From the NCBI GenBank assembly GCA_963971535.1, contig OZ020593.1, forward strand, positions 36,753,299 to 36,817,298: DNA of 64,000 nucleotides, given 5' to 3'. The stretch is from Notolepis coatsorum (taxonomy: Eukaryota; Chordata; Actinopteri; Aulopiformes; Paralepididae). This document shows, one piece after another, positions 12,235-24,440 of this stretch (positions are counted from its first letter, which is position 1; every line of letters starts with the position of its first letter). A program made the position numbers and the translations under genes. The notes beneath the pieces were generated by a model. The model did no database searches and was not told the DNA's origin. It saw only the letters and a program-made list of their open reading frames with translations.

Positions 12235-12610
12235 TAGGTAAGTGTTTAAACATATTAATTTAAACCTTTAAGTATGCAGGGAATGCAAGTACCTTATTAG
12301 GTGAAATTACCCTTTAAACTCTTCCTTTGCAGGTGTAATACGAACAAAGTACCAATAGAAATATTCAAGGTTATAGGAATGCAAATACCTTATCAGGTGA
12401 AATGACCCTTTAAACCATCTTTCTTTACAGGAGAACCATCAGCGATTCAACTATAATCAATATGTTATCAGTGAGATTCAAGTATCTTACTGGGTGCATT
12501 GACCCTTTAACTCGTCTTCTTTACAGGAGAACATCAGTGGTTCAGGTATCTTATTGGGTGAATTTACCCTTTAACTCTCCCTTCTTACAGGAGAAATATC
12601 AGTAACCATA
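12235..12610. repeat. degenerate tandem repeat, about four units
   Basis: Roughly 65-bp conserved blocks with the pattern AAGTACCTTATTAGGTGAAA, TTACCCTTTAAACTC, then CTTTACAGGAGAACATCAG recur about four times with variable spacers. A further duplicated block (CCTTGGAAGT to AGTTCGT) lies at 12688-12772. The surrounding 11845-13690 region may be one unidentified repeat, since its ends share an inverted GTGTCAC-AACAGT word, but no target duplication was found. Confidence 0.6.
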
Positions 12611-13924
12611 TATACAATGTGCATCAATCAAATACAAAATACAATATCAAATTACAAAAGGTGAAACAGGGTCAAAAGCCCTTGGAAGTCCTTGTGCTCT
12701 CGTTCAATCAGTTCGTATCATAGAAAAGGATATGATGGTCCTTGGAAGTTCTTGTGACTCAAGTTCAATTAGTTCGTTAATTCCTGATCCACTTCCTCAC
12801 TGGGAATGAGGAAGGTCATTCACAATCCTACCAGGCTGTTGAGGCAACAGGGTGTTTAGGCAACAGGGGTAACAGATCAGGCGCCGGGTATAGCCTTGAT
12901 CTAGATCTGAGGTTCAGTGGGTTGGCTCACCATCTTGTGTCGGTCCGGCACACTGCCTCGTCCCGCGTGGGTGGAGCGGGGTGCTAGAAAAACCTGGCCT
13001 GCGTTATACAGGCATTCAGAAAATAAAAGCTATTTACCATCTTGCATTGCTTCATCATCTTTTCATTGCTTTTAGAATGAATAATCAATCAGGCTACTTT
13101 TAGCTATGCTAAGCTAAAGTAGGCTACCTTATCACAGCACGTGGGAATGTCCATTTGTCTTATGCTAAATTAGGCTAAAGTGCACTAGCATATGGGAACA
13201 TTCCTCACATTCCATATTAAACTCTCAAAAGCAGTCAAAATGTATATAGACCATGTTCTTATCATATAGCATATCAATACAATTATAAGTACTTCTGAAA
13301 TGGTTTCTTTCTAGTTTTCATTTAACCAAATTGAGCTTCGAGCTTCGCTAGCATGACTCAGGATGAAGCTACATTATTAGCTGATTAGCATTGAGCTAGC
13401 GATTTTGTACATTCGACAATGAAACAGCACAATATTGATGAAACTCACCAAAACCGCTTCCGGAAGTGGTATGCTCTTTAACTGCAACAACCTCTTCGGT
13501 TTTGTAACTGGGGGAATCTTTTATAACTGTTTGATAACTATTTCGTGGCGCTAGTTCATGTCGGCTCAATCAGCATTCAGCTGCGTCAGCTTCCGTCAAT
13601 CTATAATCTCGCCTGCCGTATGGCAAGGCTCACCTGCCGTAAGGCAAGGCGTGGACTGTTGTGACACCTATCTCGCGTCATGAGGTAATTTAAAGGGGCA
13701 GTGAAGCCATTCAAAGGATTTGGTCAAAACGTTGCTAATCTCATATGAATATACATATAATCCAATAACATTAACTATTTATGTTCTTACACAATAGCAT
13801 TAACTATTTATGTTCTTATTCAATGGCATTAACTATTTATGTTCCTATAACTAAATAGTCATGTGGCGCCTTTTTATGGCTTGACCTCTTGTCTGTCTCC
13901 TTATGTGTTCTGCTGTTTGACAGC

Positions 13925-13985
13925 CAAATGTCCCTTAACGTCTCTGTGGATCAATAAAGTATGCTATCTATCTAACCTACATTTC
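13925..13985 (+). repeat. LINE 3' tail
   Basis: The stretch ending GATCAATAAAGTATG then CTATCTATCTA has the form of the common 3' end of fish L2/Rex1-type LINEs, with an AATAAA signal and a short tetranucleotide tail. Only the tail is present. Confidence 0.55.
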
Positions 13986-14455
13986 TCTCAACATATTTGA
14001 CTTCGGCGTGAATGACACCTGAATTCATTGGTCCCCGTGGAGTAAAATTACAAATTGATTGACCTTTTCACGCTGTCAATAAATCTTGTGGCTGGTTTAT
14101 GAAAAAGGGCACATATATGAAACAGCCCTGGGGCACCACGCTAACAATCTGCTCAGAGATACTATCTCGTGCTAAATCCATCATTCCTGGAATTGCTTAT
14201 GTTTAGTCTTATTTTAGCTTCCATACCCTAAAAATAGGCAGAGAGTCTAAAAAGAGCAGCTGTAATATTGGTAATTGAAGCCTGCGGCTGGTGTGGCGAG
14301 AATAACCAGGTCGGAGAATCTAAGACAAAGGATCTTGGAATTCCCTGCGCTTTACCACAAGAATGTTGTTTTTATAGCTCATACGCGGTAGGTCTTACAC
14401 TTTATGTTAACGTTCATGCAAGTTAATATCAAACAAAAAAAGTATGGAATCTACC
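13986..14455. other. no gene seen
   Basis: I see no supported coding sequence, RNA gene or element boundary in this interval. Confidence 0.4.
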
Positions 14456-14459
14456 TTAA

Positions 14460-14790
14460 CCCTTTCACTGCCACACTATAGAAGGTTAACCATCTGTAGT
14501 GTGGTAGTGAAAGCGTTAACCATTTGTAGTGTGGTGGTGAAAGGGTTAACCTTCTGTAGGGTGGTAGTGAAAGCGTTAACCATTTGTAGTGCGGTGGTGA
14601 AAGAGTTAACCGTCTGTCGTGTGGTAGTGAAAGTGTTAACCCTTTGTAGTGTGGTGGTGAAAGGGTTAACCTTCTGTAGGGTGGTGGTGAAAGTGTTACC
14701 CCTGTGTAGTGTGGTAGTGAAAGGGTTAACCCTTTGGAGTGTGGAAGCGTTAACCCTTTGTAGTGTGGTAGTGAAAGGGCACGAGATCCC
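14460..14790. repeat. 30-bp minisatellite, about 11 units
   Basis: The unit is approximately GTGGTAGTGAAAG followed by NGTTAACCNTTTGTAGT. Because 30 is a multiple of three, a frame stays open on each strand (for example 14451-14834 minus), but the predicted peptides only restate the repeat. The same core word (GGCAGTGAAAGGGTTAA) occurs once inside hAT copy 1 near 4680. Confidence 0.9.
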
Positions 14791-14799
14791 GTGAAATTA

Positions 14800-15214
14800 A
14801 AAGTGTTATCCCTCCATTTTACCCCTATTCTCATCTGTCACTATGTGCCATAATATTCACAAAAATCATTTCCTTCGTGTTTTTTGTCTAAAGAAATCCA
14901 CTGTTTTCCTGGAAAAAGGGTACCTTATCCACGAATCACGCCACTCTGCACTTGAGGACAAACACAAATTGTCCAATACACATAAAATATTATTTTCTTT
15001 AGATTTTTTTCAATTAGCATGTTCTTTGTATCTAGGAACATCTAGGGACCTGGGATATGTATTCCCAGTGTCAGAAATATTGTGTATGTTACTAGGCTTG
15101 AGTAAATTATGATGAAACAAAGGAGAATATAAATTATGATCTTTTTTTTTGCATCTTTGCCGGTGAATAACACCATGAAAACATTGAGGTTCTTTTAATT
15201 ACTGTAATCACTGA
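14800..15214. other. AT-rich sequence, no gene
   Basis: Nothing beyond short random frames was seen. This is the sequence just outside the giant inverted repeat, and it does not match the sequence outside the other arm. Confidence 0.4.
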
Positions 15215-16236
15215 GTATGGGGGTAGATTTCTATCAAAAATAAACAAACGCAAAAGTAGAATCCACAATCGTAAAGTAGAATCCACAATCGTAAAAACTA
15301 TACACACAATCATAAAAACGATCCACACAAACACACCTCTCAATTTGTGTTTCATAAATCATAAAAACACGCTTGATTTGTTTATATTTACGTACGGAAT
15401 TCTAAAAACAGCTTGATCTGCTTAGATTTACGTACGGAATTATAAGGACACACTTGATCAACTTGGAGTTACGTACGGAATTTTGAGACAAATATTTCGC
15501 TGTTTTCCCTGTGGGGATTCGTGTGTGACGCTTCTTCTTCTTAGAGGTCCATCAAAAATAAACAAACGCAGAAGTAGATTCCACAATCATAAAAACGATC
15601 CACACAAACACACCTCTCAAGTTGTGTTTCATAAATCATAAAAACACGCTTGATTTGTTTATATTTACGTACGGAATTCTAAAAGTTACGGACAGAATTA
15701 AAAGTTACGGACAGAATTTTGAGACAAACATTCCACTGTTTTCCCCGGCGGGGATTCCTGTGTGCGTCTCTACAATTCGTAGCCGCATTTCTGCAGACCC
15801 CTCTCTGATTGGTTGAGGACATTTCTGCAGACCCCTCTCTGATTGGTTGAGGCCATTTCTGCAGACCCCTCTCTGATTGGTTGAGCGAAGCCCCTCTCTG
15901 ATTGGCCCCTCTCCGAATCCCGGATCCCAGTTTTCTGATGAATAGCCCCAAAACATGGAGGTCTCGAACGCAATTTATACGCATGGAAGTATTGATTACG
16001 CCATAACGAATCATTAAAAAAATATACCGTTAACTGGAATATGTTGTGTGTGCCTTTACACATATGTTGGATAGGATTATGTAATTGGTTTGTATAGCTT
16101 CGCGTATAACGTTATTTCGCGTGACTTCGCGGTTTATTCATAACACATTTCACAACACAGCCAGCGTTCAACTTGTTTACACTCCCCACTTACTGTACAA
16201 TGTAACATTTAGATTAACCCAGTTAATGCTTTAGAC
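15215..16236 (+). repeat. giant inverted repeat, left arm, outer part
   Basis: This segment is the reverse complement of about 44000-45125 apart from an insertion in the right arm. It contains two near-copies of a roughly 320-bp block with repeated ACGTACGGAATT words, then three 34-bp units at 15783-15905. The arm is cut at 16236 by the hAT-bounded insertion and resumes at 39285. Its outermost 30 bp or so is more diverged from the partner than the rest. Confidence 0.85.
15783..15905. repeat. 34-bp tandem repeat with CCAAT-type words
   Basis: Three-plus units of CTGCAGACCCCTCTCTGATT then GGTTGAGGNCATTT. Each unit holds ATTGG, the complement of a CCAAT box, in the context CTGATTGGTTGAG. The mirror copy is at 44325-44450. 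It might be a promoter-like array; this is inference from the motif only. Confidence 0.8.
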
Positions 16237-17159
16237 CAGGGGTCAGCAACCTTTTTGACATGGAGTGCCTGTTTGAAATATAGTTGTAACTAGTGTGCCT
16301 CAACAATATTCCATGCATCGTAATTTTTTTTCTCATAATCAGGTCTTTTTAATAATATTTTTTACATTATTACATCATTATTGTTATTGTTATTATTAAC
16401 AATATTATTATGATGGTTGTATCAACCCTAAATCTGAGTTGGGGGGGTGGGGGGGAATGCAATGCAGACAAACAGCTGCATACAGTGCGACCATTTCACT
16501 CACATTTGCCCATTCATTTTTGGACACATCACACACCATTGGTGTGTGTACTGTACGTGTGCTGTCATAGCTCCACCTACAGGCCTAATGAAGAACACCA
16601 GGATGTGAATGGAGGGTGAATGTGAGGTATATCGTGTAAATAAGTTTTGATTGATCGCAAGACTACACTGTAAAAAAATATAATAATAAGTTACCAGAAC
16701 TTAAAAATATTGAGTTCAGTTACTGTAACTGAGGGGTACAATTCCCTGACTGTATTGATAAGTATGGTATCATTAAACCACTACCGCTTTATGTACTTTA
16801 ATTACTGGCCATACAGTACACGATATATGAATATGATGAACACTTCCCACAATGAAATCGGTTCCACACAAAGGTATAATCAAGTATTTAATGGAGCAAA
16901 AGGTACATAATATACTTTACATTATTCTTTGAATGCACTTGTAAGGCAAAGGAATGTGCGTAGGCAAATCAACAATGAATGTCCATTCTCTGGTTACGCA
17001 GGAGGTAACCATACAACCTGAATCTTAGGGAATTATATCTATGGTACACTAGTAATATAGCGGGAGATACTGGAAGGGTCCCCCTGGTTGTAAGCCAGCA
17101 GGGGTAGAAGATCTGTCGGTAGTAGAGAGTCTGGTCAACGATGACTAAGGAGATTCCAG

Positions 17160-18712
17160 GGCCCTCATGCATCAATGTGGACGTAGAACTTGACCTACTT
17201 CCACACGTAAGCACGGAATGTAGAACTAGCGTACGCACAGGGAAGTCGGCATTCATCACACATGCGTACGCAGGCTCTATGGTCCTCCGTGTTGATGATG
17301 AATACCACTTTGTTCTACCGTCAATGCTCGTGCATGATTATCCATATATGGTCATGAAAATGAGGAAACACCCCCCATGGGATGTGAAATAATGGACGGA
17401 CCCGAGCAGAACCCTGAGAAACTCCACGGAGAATTCACTGCTGTTGAACCAAGAAGACACTATCGCGTATTGTGGGATAAATAAAAGGCGGACTCGTAAA
17501 AAGGTGATGTCAGATATCAACGGCTCCCTAAGACCATTGCTGCAATTCTGCCTGGACAGCTCAAAATACTAATAAAGACCGTTCGTTGACCACTGTTTGG
17601 CGTTGGTTGTGTGTCATTATAACCGTGCTGGAATATGAATGCCTTTATTAGTTGTGTTCGATTGGCTATATGATTTTTAGATGCATCTATTTTGTTGTTG
17701 GCTAATAAAGACCGTGCTGGAATATGACTGCCTTTTCCCGTGTTGTTTGATTAATACCCCAGGGATTAAAGTTCTCCTCAATTTTATTCCAAATCGCGAT
17801 GGATCTCCCGTCAATTTTCTACCTGCTGCATATGATTTCTAGAGGCATACTACAATCTATTTTGATGTCAGTATTGGGTAGCCTATATAAACAATATAAT
17901 ACGAGAGCATATACAAGAACAATGAATCTCACTGCATGTATGATAGCCTGCCTTTCAATACATGAACTTGAATCCCATCATATACATAGTCTGTCCACTA
18001 TAGTGTCATTGCAATGCGTTTTCTATTCTTCATATGACTTGTATTCTGCTTACAGCTTCGAAGTTCCACTTGTTTCGTTTAACGTAAAGCCTTTTAAATA
18101 TAATTAAAACGTTCCCGTGTTTCTGCGGTCTGCGCAGAATAATAACGAGTTGAGCTTTATGATTTATGATGAATTGAAAATGGGGGACCCTGATGTAAAC
18201 AAGACGAAAGTTGGTCTGCATCCCCAATTAACAATTGTATGTACTGAGCTGTACTGTACTGTACCCATTCTGCAATCTGTTAATAAACTTTTCAATCAAT
18301 CAATCAATCAAGCTACGCGGAGCGCAGTCAGTCAGTAGCCTACACCCCGTATATTCCGATAACGCTATATAAACCATGCTGCATTCATTCTGAGAGAAAG
18401 ATCTATTATTCCAAATGCTATTTATAGGGTTTTGACCATAATTACACTACTGTTGCTATTCTACAATGAACTATAATGAACTACGGTTCGTACAGAACAT
18501 GCCGGTGTTATTATGCACAGAAGCTAATTTCCTTGTTGTAATAATATATTCTACCACTGGGCGCTAGGTACGCCAGGTCTGAACTGTGCGTAGATGTAAG
18601 CACGAAGTCAAGTTCAAGTTGAAGTTGATGAATCCCACTCTTTGCTTAGAAATGATCGTACGCACAGGGTAAGCACAGATCTGTGCGTAGAACACGTTGA
18701 TGCATGAGGGCC
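17160..18712. mobile_element. PIF/Harbinger-type non-autonomous element
   Basis: The inverted ends are GGCCCTCATGCATCAA and TTGATGCATGAGGGCC, a perfect 16-bp match, flanked by a 3-bp CAG duplication (17157-17159 and 18713-18715). The matching uninterrupted site is in the right LTR of the outer BEL near 38775. Subterminal GTACGCACAGG-type words are repeated in inverted orientation. A CWG 3-bp target and ends of this style are known for PIF/Harbinger elements. No transposase could be recognised. A LINE 3' fragment lies inside at 18160-18310. Confidence 0.75.
18160..18310 (+). repeat. LINE 3' end with (AATC)n tail
   Basis: The piece from GAATTGAAAATGGGGGACCC to AATAAACTTTTCAATCAATC is homologous to 39411-39552 and to the complements of 43732-43885 and 10336-10560. 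It ends in an AATC-type tail. It is a short 5'-truncated LINE 3' end inserted in the Harbinger element. Confidence 0.7.
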
Positions 18713-19539
18713 CAGGTACAGGAGCCGGTGCAATAGCCTCTTGATCCACAGACGAATACAGCTGTTCTCCGTAGACTGTAGCTCCACAGTGAAGAAAGCT
18801 AGTCGGCCTCAGGCTCTCTGAGGCGCCGACTCGACTTGGCTCCTCTCGGGGTAAATCCAACACGTGCAGGCGTCGGCGATTATCCGCTCCATAAATCACA
18901 GGACCAAAGCAAATATATTCCAGCCGCAAAGGGCTATGTAGTCGTCGGGTAGATTAATCCAGTGTACATGTCCATACGGTTCTCGTCTAGGTCTCCTCGG
19001 GTGAAAGCGCCATGTGGTCAGCCCAGCCTGGATAAGAACTCTAGCTAATACGAGGAAGCGTTGGAGATGCTGGTCACTGTAGAACTTTAACCGCACGATA
19101 CACTATACACAAATAGACTATTATTGACTTAATAGAAATATGTCGCACTCGACGGTATAGCGCCAAACTCTGACAATTCAGTTATTAATTCGCACGCGGT
19201 CTCAATGCTCTATTCTGGGGCCAAACAGGCCATACTTCACCGCACGTTGTATCGTGGGTGAGGCTTCAACTTATTGGGTAACTCTTAGACTAAGTGCTTC
19301 TGTATTCACCTGCGCAGTATTTATATGCACGGTGAACAAACTAGTGCCAATCTCATTTCTGTCGCGTATCCCTGGGCAAGGCCGGGCATGTCCAGACATG
19401 TCTTGACGGTGACTTTGAACCTGACTCCGGAGGCCGGTCCCTGGCGCCGGTGGACCGCTGTCCAATAGGAGAATGAAATATTATGGTCTGTAGTAGGCTA
19501 AAGGGATATTCCGTGTATATGTACAAGGAATATACAAGG

Positions 19540-20968
19540 TGTAACTGAGGGGTACAATTCCCTGACTGTATTGTTAGATATGATACTTACTACCACTACC
19601 TCTTGTACTTTAGACTCTGGCCACCCAGTACTAGGCATAAATAATTATGGTAAACACTCCCACGTAGATGAAACGATCCAACACAAATGTACCAAGTCGA
19701 AAGTCTGCGTTTAATAATAATTAATACATAGCAAAAGGTATGTAGAGCAATCACTTAATTACATTTATGATTTGAAATAGGATGCACTTTTATGGCAAAT
19801 GAGTATTCGTTGGTATATCAATAGAGAACGTCCAATCTCTGGTGGCGCAGGCGGTAAATATACAACCTGGAATATTTAAGGAATAATAGCAATGATACTT
19901 TAATGATTATAGAACTGGATACACTAGGGGGGAATTCCGGTCGCTTGTAAGACAACTGGAGAAGGGGGGGGGGGGTAGAGTCTGGCTGTATCCGTCTGGC
20001 CGAGGGTATCCTGGGAGAACCCACGGTTGTGCGGCTCGGTGCCTCAGCGATCCTCGATCCACAGATGAAAGCAGTTGGACTCTCTGTGGGCCGGCTTCCT
20101 CCGGTCCACGATGGAGAGACGTGAAGCGACCTCGTCGTGTAGAGCGTCTCCTCACCTGTCGTCCTCTCCGGGGGGGGGGTTTCCAACACACGGCAGTGTT
20201 GGTCTTTATCCATAGAATAATCACTGTATACAAAGCATAATCCGTGCCTGGGAAGGTGGGCTGTCGTCGGTAGAATAATCCGGTATGCAGGTCCACTCGC
20301 TCGTCGGCTCTGGGGCTCCTCGGGTGCAGCCTCACATGGGGTCGGCCACCCTGGATAAGCAGCCAGTTCTACCCGAAACGATGGGGGTACTGACTACGAT
20401 AGTATTCTCACCGCACGAAGCACTACATATGAATAGACTATTATTAGCTTAATAGACTACGTCCAACTCGACGATATAGTGCCAAATATGACTATTCAAA
20501 TATTAATATACACGATGTCTCAATACCGATGGTAGGCCGAACTTGGCCTTACTCCCACACGTGGCGTCGCGGGGAGGCTTTACGTCTGTCACTCTATTGG
20601 AGGGTAAGAAACTGGACTAAAAAAGGAAGTCCTACTTTAGTAGCGCAGTATATATACGCACTATGAACAAATAGTACCATTAGTGGTGCGGTAGCCAGAT
20701 TCCTACGCGGAACTAGGACTTGTTCGTACATGTTGAGCGGTACGTTTGAACTGGGTCTGGGGGGTATGGCAGCCTGGCACCAAGGTCTCGACCAATAGTA
20801 GAATGGAGACTATTATGGGATGTTCAGTAGGCTAGAATGGATATTCAATGCATATTGTACAAGGAATATACAAGGGATATCAGGGAATATTAGAGAATAT
20901 ACAAATACAATTAAATATATATATATAAATAAATATATATATTCGGTTTAATCTGGCCCTTCACAACA
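19540..20968 (-). repeat. inner BEL, 3' LTR
   Basis: The LTR begins TGTAACTGAGG and ends CTTCACAACA on the plus strand; transcription would be on the minus strand. It is nearly identical to 30369-31798. Confidence 0.92.
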
Positions 20969-20986
20969 GCCACCCCCTGATTGGTC

Positions 20987-23900
20987 AAGTTCAAGTTTCT
21001 TTAATAGTTGTCATACAGAAGTACAGAATACTTTTGTACAAAATGCTTCTTACTGTTGCGCTCCAGAGACTGTGCATGACAAGATAAGTATGAAATAAAG
21101 ACATAGTAAAAATTAGAAGTAAAAAAGAGGTCACAGTGTTCAGTTTAGACATATGTACAATGTTCGTAGACGTAGTTACCATACAATATACAATACTGTG
21201 CAGTGTACTAATATACAATACTATATAGTGCAAGGCATAAATGGACGAGGTGCAGTTTAGGTACAATTCACAGTAGGTGTACGAGTTGTAGTGCAAATCC
21301 TTTATCAATAAATATAAAGTGTAAGTGTGTTTGTGTGATCTAAAGTGTGGAGAGTGGGTGCTGCAGTGTGTTGTTTGTTTGAGTGAGTGTGTGCGTGTGG
21401 GTGTGTGTGCTGTGTGCATTTGATGGTTGTTGCATAGTGATTATTGTTCGTTTAGCGATTATTGTTCGTTTAGCAGCCTGATGGCCTGGGGATAGAAGCT
21501 CCTTCTGAGTCTTTCTGTGCTCGCCATAAGACTCCGGTATCGCTTGCCTGACGGCAGCAGTTCAAAGAGGCAGTTGTTCGGGTGGCTCGAGTCCTTAATA
21601 ATTCTCTTAGCCTTCCCCTTGCACCGCTTGTTGTAAATGTTCTGGAGGGTGGGAAGCCCCCCTCTAATTGTGCGTTCGGCTGAACGTGTCACTCTTTGTA
21701 GTCTGCTACGGTCTTGTGCAGTGCTATTCCCAAACCAGGAGGTGATGTTGCCGGTCAGGATGCTCTCTATTGTACATGAGTAGAAGTTCCTAAGGATCTT
21801 CTGACTGACTTGGAACTTCCTTAGGCGCCTGAGGAAGTAGAGGCGTTGTCGTGCCTTCTTCACAACACTGTCAATGTGTGTGGTCCATGTCAAGTCCTCG
21901 GATATGTGGGCTCCGAGGTACTTGAAACTGTTCACTCTCTCAACTGGTGCCCCGTCGATGCTGAGGGGGCTGTAGTCCTTGACCCCCGACCTCCTGAAGT
22001 CCACAATCATCTCTTTTGTTTTGCTGACGTTCAGGGAGAGGCAGTTCTCCTGACACCACTGTGACAGGTTCTCTACCTCTTCCAGGTAGGCCCTTTCGTC
22101 GTTGGCAGAGATCAGGCCCACCACTACTGTGTCATCAGCAAATTTGATGATGGTGTTGTTGTTCCGCTGTGCTACGCAGTCATGTGTGTACAGGGAGTAG
22201 AGGAGGGGGCTCAGAACACAGCCCTGGGGGGCCCCTATGTTGAGCGTGATGGATGAGGAGGTGCAGTTGCCGGCTCTTACCACCTGGGGTCTGCCCGTCA
22301 GGAAGTCCAGGACCCACTGGCACAGGTCATAGTTCAAGCCCAGGTCCCTGAGCTTGGCTATGAGTTTGGAGGGGACTATGGTATTGAATGCTGAGCTGTA
22401 GTCGATGAACAGCATTCTCACATAGTTCCCCTTCCTCTTGTCCAGATGTGATGCTGCTGTGTGCAGCACATGGGCTATGGCGTCCTCCGTGGACCTGTTG
22501 GGGCGATATGCAAATTGCAGGGGGTCCAGGTTGATGGGGAGGGAGGAACAGATGTAGCCCTTCACTAGCTTCTCAAAGCACTTCATGGCTATGGAGGTGA
22601 GGGCTACAGGGCGGTAGTCGTTGAGGCAAGCGGGCGTAGATTTTTTGGGTACAGGGATGATGGTGGACTTCTTCAGACAGGTGGGGATGACGGCCTGTTC
22701 CAAGGACAGGTTGAAGATGTCAGTGAATACCGGGGCCAGTTGGTCGGCACAGACTTTTAGGACGCGGCCGGGGATGCCGTCCGGTCCTGCTGCCTTCCTG
22801 ATATCCACTTTTTTAAAGATCCGTCTCACCTCATGCTCTGTTACCCTGAACACTGAGTCTCCATCAGCAGACCCCCCCCCCCCCATTGCCGTGGTTTGTA
22901 GGCTGGTGTTGTTATTCACAGCCTCAAACCTCGCATAGAAGGAGTTGAGATCATTTGCTAAGGAGATGTCACTGTTCAGTTTGAGGGGGGTTCCTTTGTA
23001 GTCTGTCATTGTTCTGAGGCCCTGCCACATGCCTCTAGAGTCAGCCTGTTCAAACTGAAGTTCAACTTTATCCCTGTAACGCCGTTTTGCCTCTATTACT
23101 GCTCTCCTGACGTTGTATCTTGCCATCTTGTGTTCTTCCATGTTGCCTGTCACCAGCCCGGTGTTGTATGCTGTTGTGCGCACTTTCAGAGCCTCACGGA
23201 CGGATTTGTCTACCCAGGGCTTTTGATTTGGGTAGATATTAATTTTGGTGGTGGGGATTATTACTTCTACCTGAGTACAGACATAGTCAATCACCGTTTC
23301 GGTGTATTCGTTAATATTGGCTGTGTTATCACGGAATACACTCCATTCTGTGCTTCCCAGCACTGCTTGGAGTGACTCCACTGACGTCACGGCCCAACGC
23401 TTAACCTCTCGCGAGACCACCGGCGTTCGCTTGAGACTCTGTTTGTACTTAGGCAAAAGGAAAATGGCGGCGTGATCGCTTTTACCGAATGGACTAAGAG
23501 CCTGTGACTTGTACCCATTCTTAAATTGCGAGTATACATGGTCTAATATGTTCTCGCCTCTGGTGGGACAGGTCACATGCTGATAGAAATTCGGCAGCAC
23601 CGTTTTAAGACGCGCGCTGTTGAAATCCCCCAAGACCAAAATGGCAGCGTCAACATTTGCTGCCTGGAGTTTGTTTACCTCGTCGTGAAGTTTTGAAAGT
23701 GCGACCCCAGTGTTCGCGTGTGGTGGAATGTACACTCCGATGAGGATGATGGACGTTAACTCTCTTGGGAGGAAGAAGGGTCGACATTTTATCGTGATAA
23801 ACTCCAGGTCTGGGGAGCAGTGGTTAGCCAGTTCCTTTGTGTTGCCTACATCGCACCACTCCTTGTTTATCATGAAGGCAATGCCGCCTCCTTTCTTCTT

Positions 23901-24404
23901 TAATGACTCTTCTGCCGTCCGGTCTTTGCGGAGAACGAAGAAATGGTCTGCCGGTTCTATTGCGTGGTTCGGGACATCTGGACTCAGCCAAGTTTCTGTG
24001 AAACAGAGGACGTTACAATCCCGAATGTCCCTCTGGAATTGGATCCTTGCTCTGATGTCGTCCAATTTGTTTCCTATCGATTGCACATTGGCCAACAATA
24101 TGCTGGGCAATGTGGTTCTGTGTCGTTTGGACCTCAGTCTGTTCCGGACCCCGGCTCTCTTTCCTCGTCTTCGCGGCGGCTTCTTGGCGTCTTGGCCATG
24201 GCCGGCATAACAAAGGATCTCGGCGGGCCATTTCTGCTGTTCAGCGATCCGATCCAGAGAGCAATCCAAACGGTAAGTTTTTCTTAATCCAATGTCAATG
24301 ATTGACTGACGGTCATACACATATAATGCACCAACAGTTGGTGCAAATAAAACTCCTAATACTATAAAAATTAACAAAATAAAGCACAGTCTCGTCGGAG
24401 CGAT
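20987..24404 (-). mobile_element. L2/Rex1-type LINE, nearly full length
   Basis: The minus-strand element has a 3' untranslated region at 20987-21458 and one long ORF above it. Its left edge (TTCAAGTTTCTTTAATAGTTG, 3' end on the minus strand) resembles the LINE tail at 60672-60920. Both edges are set by where the inner BEL sequence stops and resumes, compared with the outer BEL. No target duplication is evident. It is likely the most recent event in the nest. A 17-bp stretch (ATTATTGTTCGTTTAGC) is directly repeated at the ORF end, around 21440-21475. Confidence 0.85.
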
Positions 24405-24440
24405 CAGCCGGCCACATAGCTCTGGGCAGTGATTGATCAA
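21459..24440 (-). CDS. LINE ORF2: endonuclease and reverse transcriptase
   Basis: A 993-codon open frame. Residues about 114-330 form an APE-type endonuclease (LLANVQS, LCFTETW near 147, GDFN near 271, KSDHA near 320), which nicks target DNA. Residues about 550-800 form the reverse transcriptase (AAGPDGIPG, then LNDYRPVALTS, FIDYSSAFNT, GAPQGCVLSP, and the catalytic FADD at 767-770), which copies the LINE RNA at the nick. The end (RLRRSFYPQAIRLLN) is typical of fish L2/Rex1-type ORF2. The first dozen residues come from flanking BEL sequence, so the LINE's own start is missing or lies further in. The frame has no internal stop, which suggests a recent insertion. Clade assignment between L2 and Rex1/CR1 types is uncertain. 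Confidence 0.88.
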   Translation of the reverse strand: MINHCPELCGRLIAPTRLCFILLIFIVLGVLFAPTVGALYVYDRQSIIDIGLRKTYRLDCSLDRIAEQQKWPAEILCYAGHGQDAKKPPRRRGKRAGVRNRLRSKRHRTTLPSILLANVQSIGNKLDDIRARIQFQRDIRDCNVLCFTETWLSPDVPNHAIEPADHFFVLRKDRTAEESLKKKGGGIAFMINKEWCDVGNTKELANHCSPDLEFITIKCRPFFLPRELTSIILIGVYIPPHANTGVALSKLHDEVNKLQAANVDAAILVLGDFNSARLKTVLPNFYQHVTCPTRGENILDHVYSQFKNGYKSQALSPFGKSDHAAIFLLPKYKQSLKRTPVVSREVKRWAVTSVESLQAVLGSTEWSVFRDNTANINEYTETVIDYVCTQVEVIIPTTKINIYPNQKPWVDKSVREALKVRTTAYNTGLVTGNMEEHKMARYNVRRAVIEAKRRYRDKVELQFEQADSRGMWQGLRTMTDYKGTPLKLNSDISLANDLNSFYARFEAVNNNTSLQTTAMGGGGSADGDSVFRVTEHEVRRIFKKVDIRKAAGPDGIPGRVLKVCADQLAPVFTDIFNLSLEQAVIPTCLKKSTIIPVPKKSTPACLNDYRPVALTSIAMKCFEKLVKGYICSSLPINLDPLQFAYRPNRSTEDAIAHVLHTAASHLDKRKGNYVRMLFIDYSSAFNTIVPSKLIAKLRDLGLNYDLCQWVLDFLTGRPQVVRAGNCTSSSITLNIGAPQGCVLSPLLYSLYTHDCVAQRNNNTIIKFADDTVVVGLISANDERAYLEEVENLSQWCQENCLSLNVSKTKEMIVDFRRSGVKDYSPLSIDGAPVERVNSFKYLGAHISEDLTWTTHIDSVVKKARQRLYFLRRLRKFQVSQKILRNFYSCTIESILTGNITSWFGNSTAQDRSRLQRVTRSAERTIRGGLPTLQNIYNKRCKGKAKRIIKDSSHPNNCLFELLPSGKRYRSLMASTERLRRSFYPQAIRLLNEQ

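Noticed and set aside
11845-13690. Possible large LTR or DNA element
   Set aside because: Ends share only a loose inverted word and no target duplication or coding sequence was found; recorded as unassigned repeats.
14444-14834. Leu-Thr-Val or Leu-Ser-Pro-Pro repeat proteins
   Set aside because: Both strands are open across a 30-bp minisatellite; no non-repeat domain.
15679-16063. Small proteins with GSAEM and NQRGVCRN repeats
   Set aside because: They restate a 34-bp repeat, which passes through three frames; no evidence of coding.
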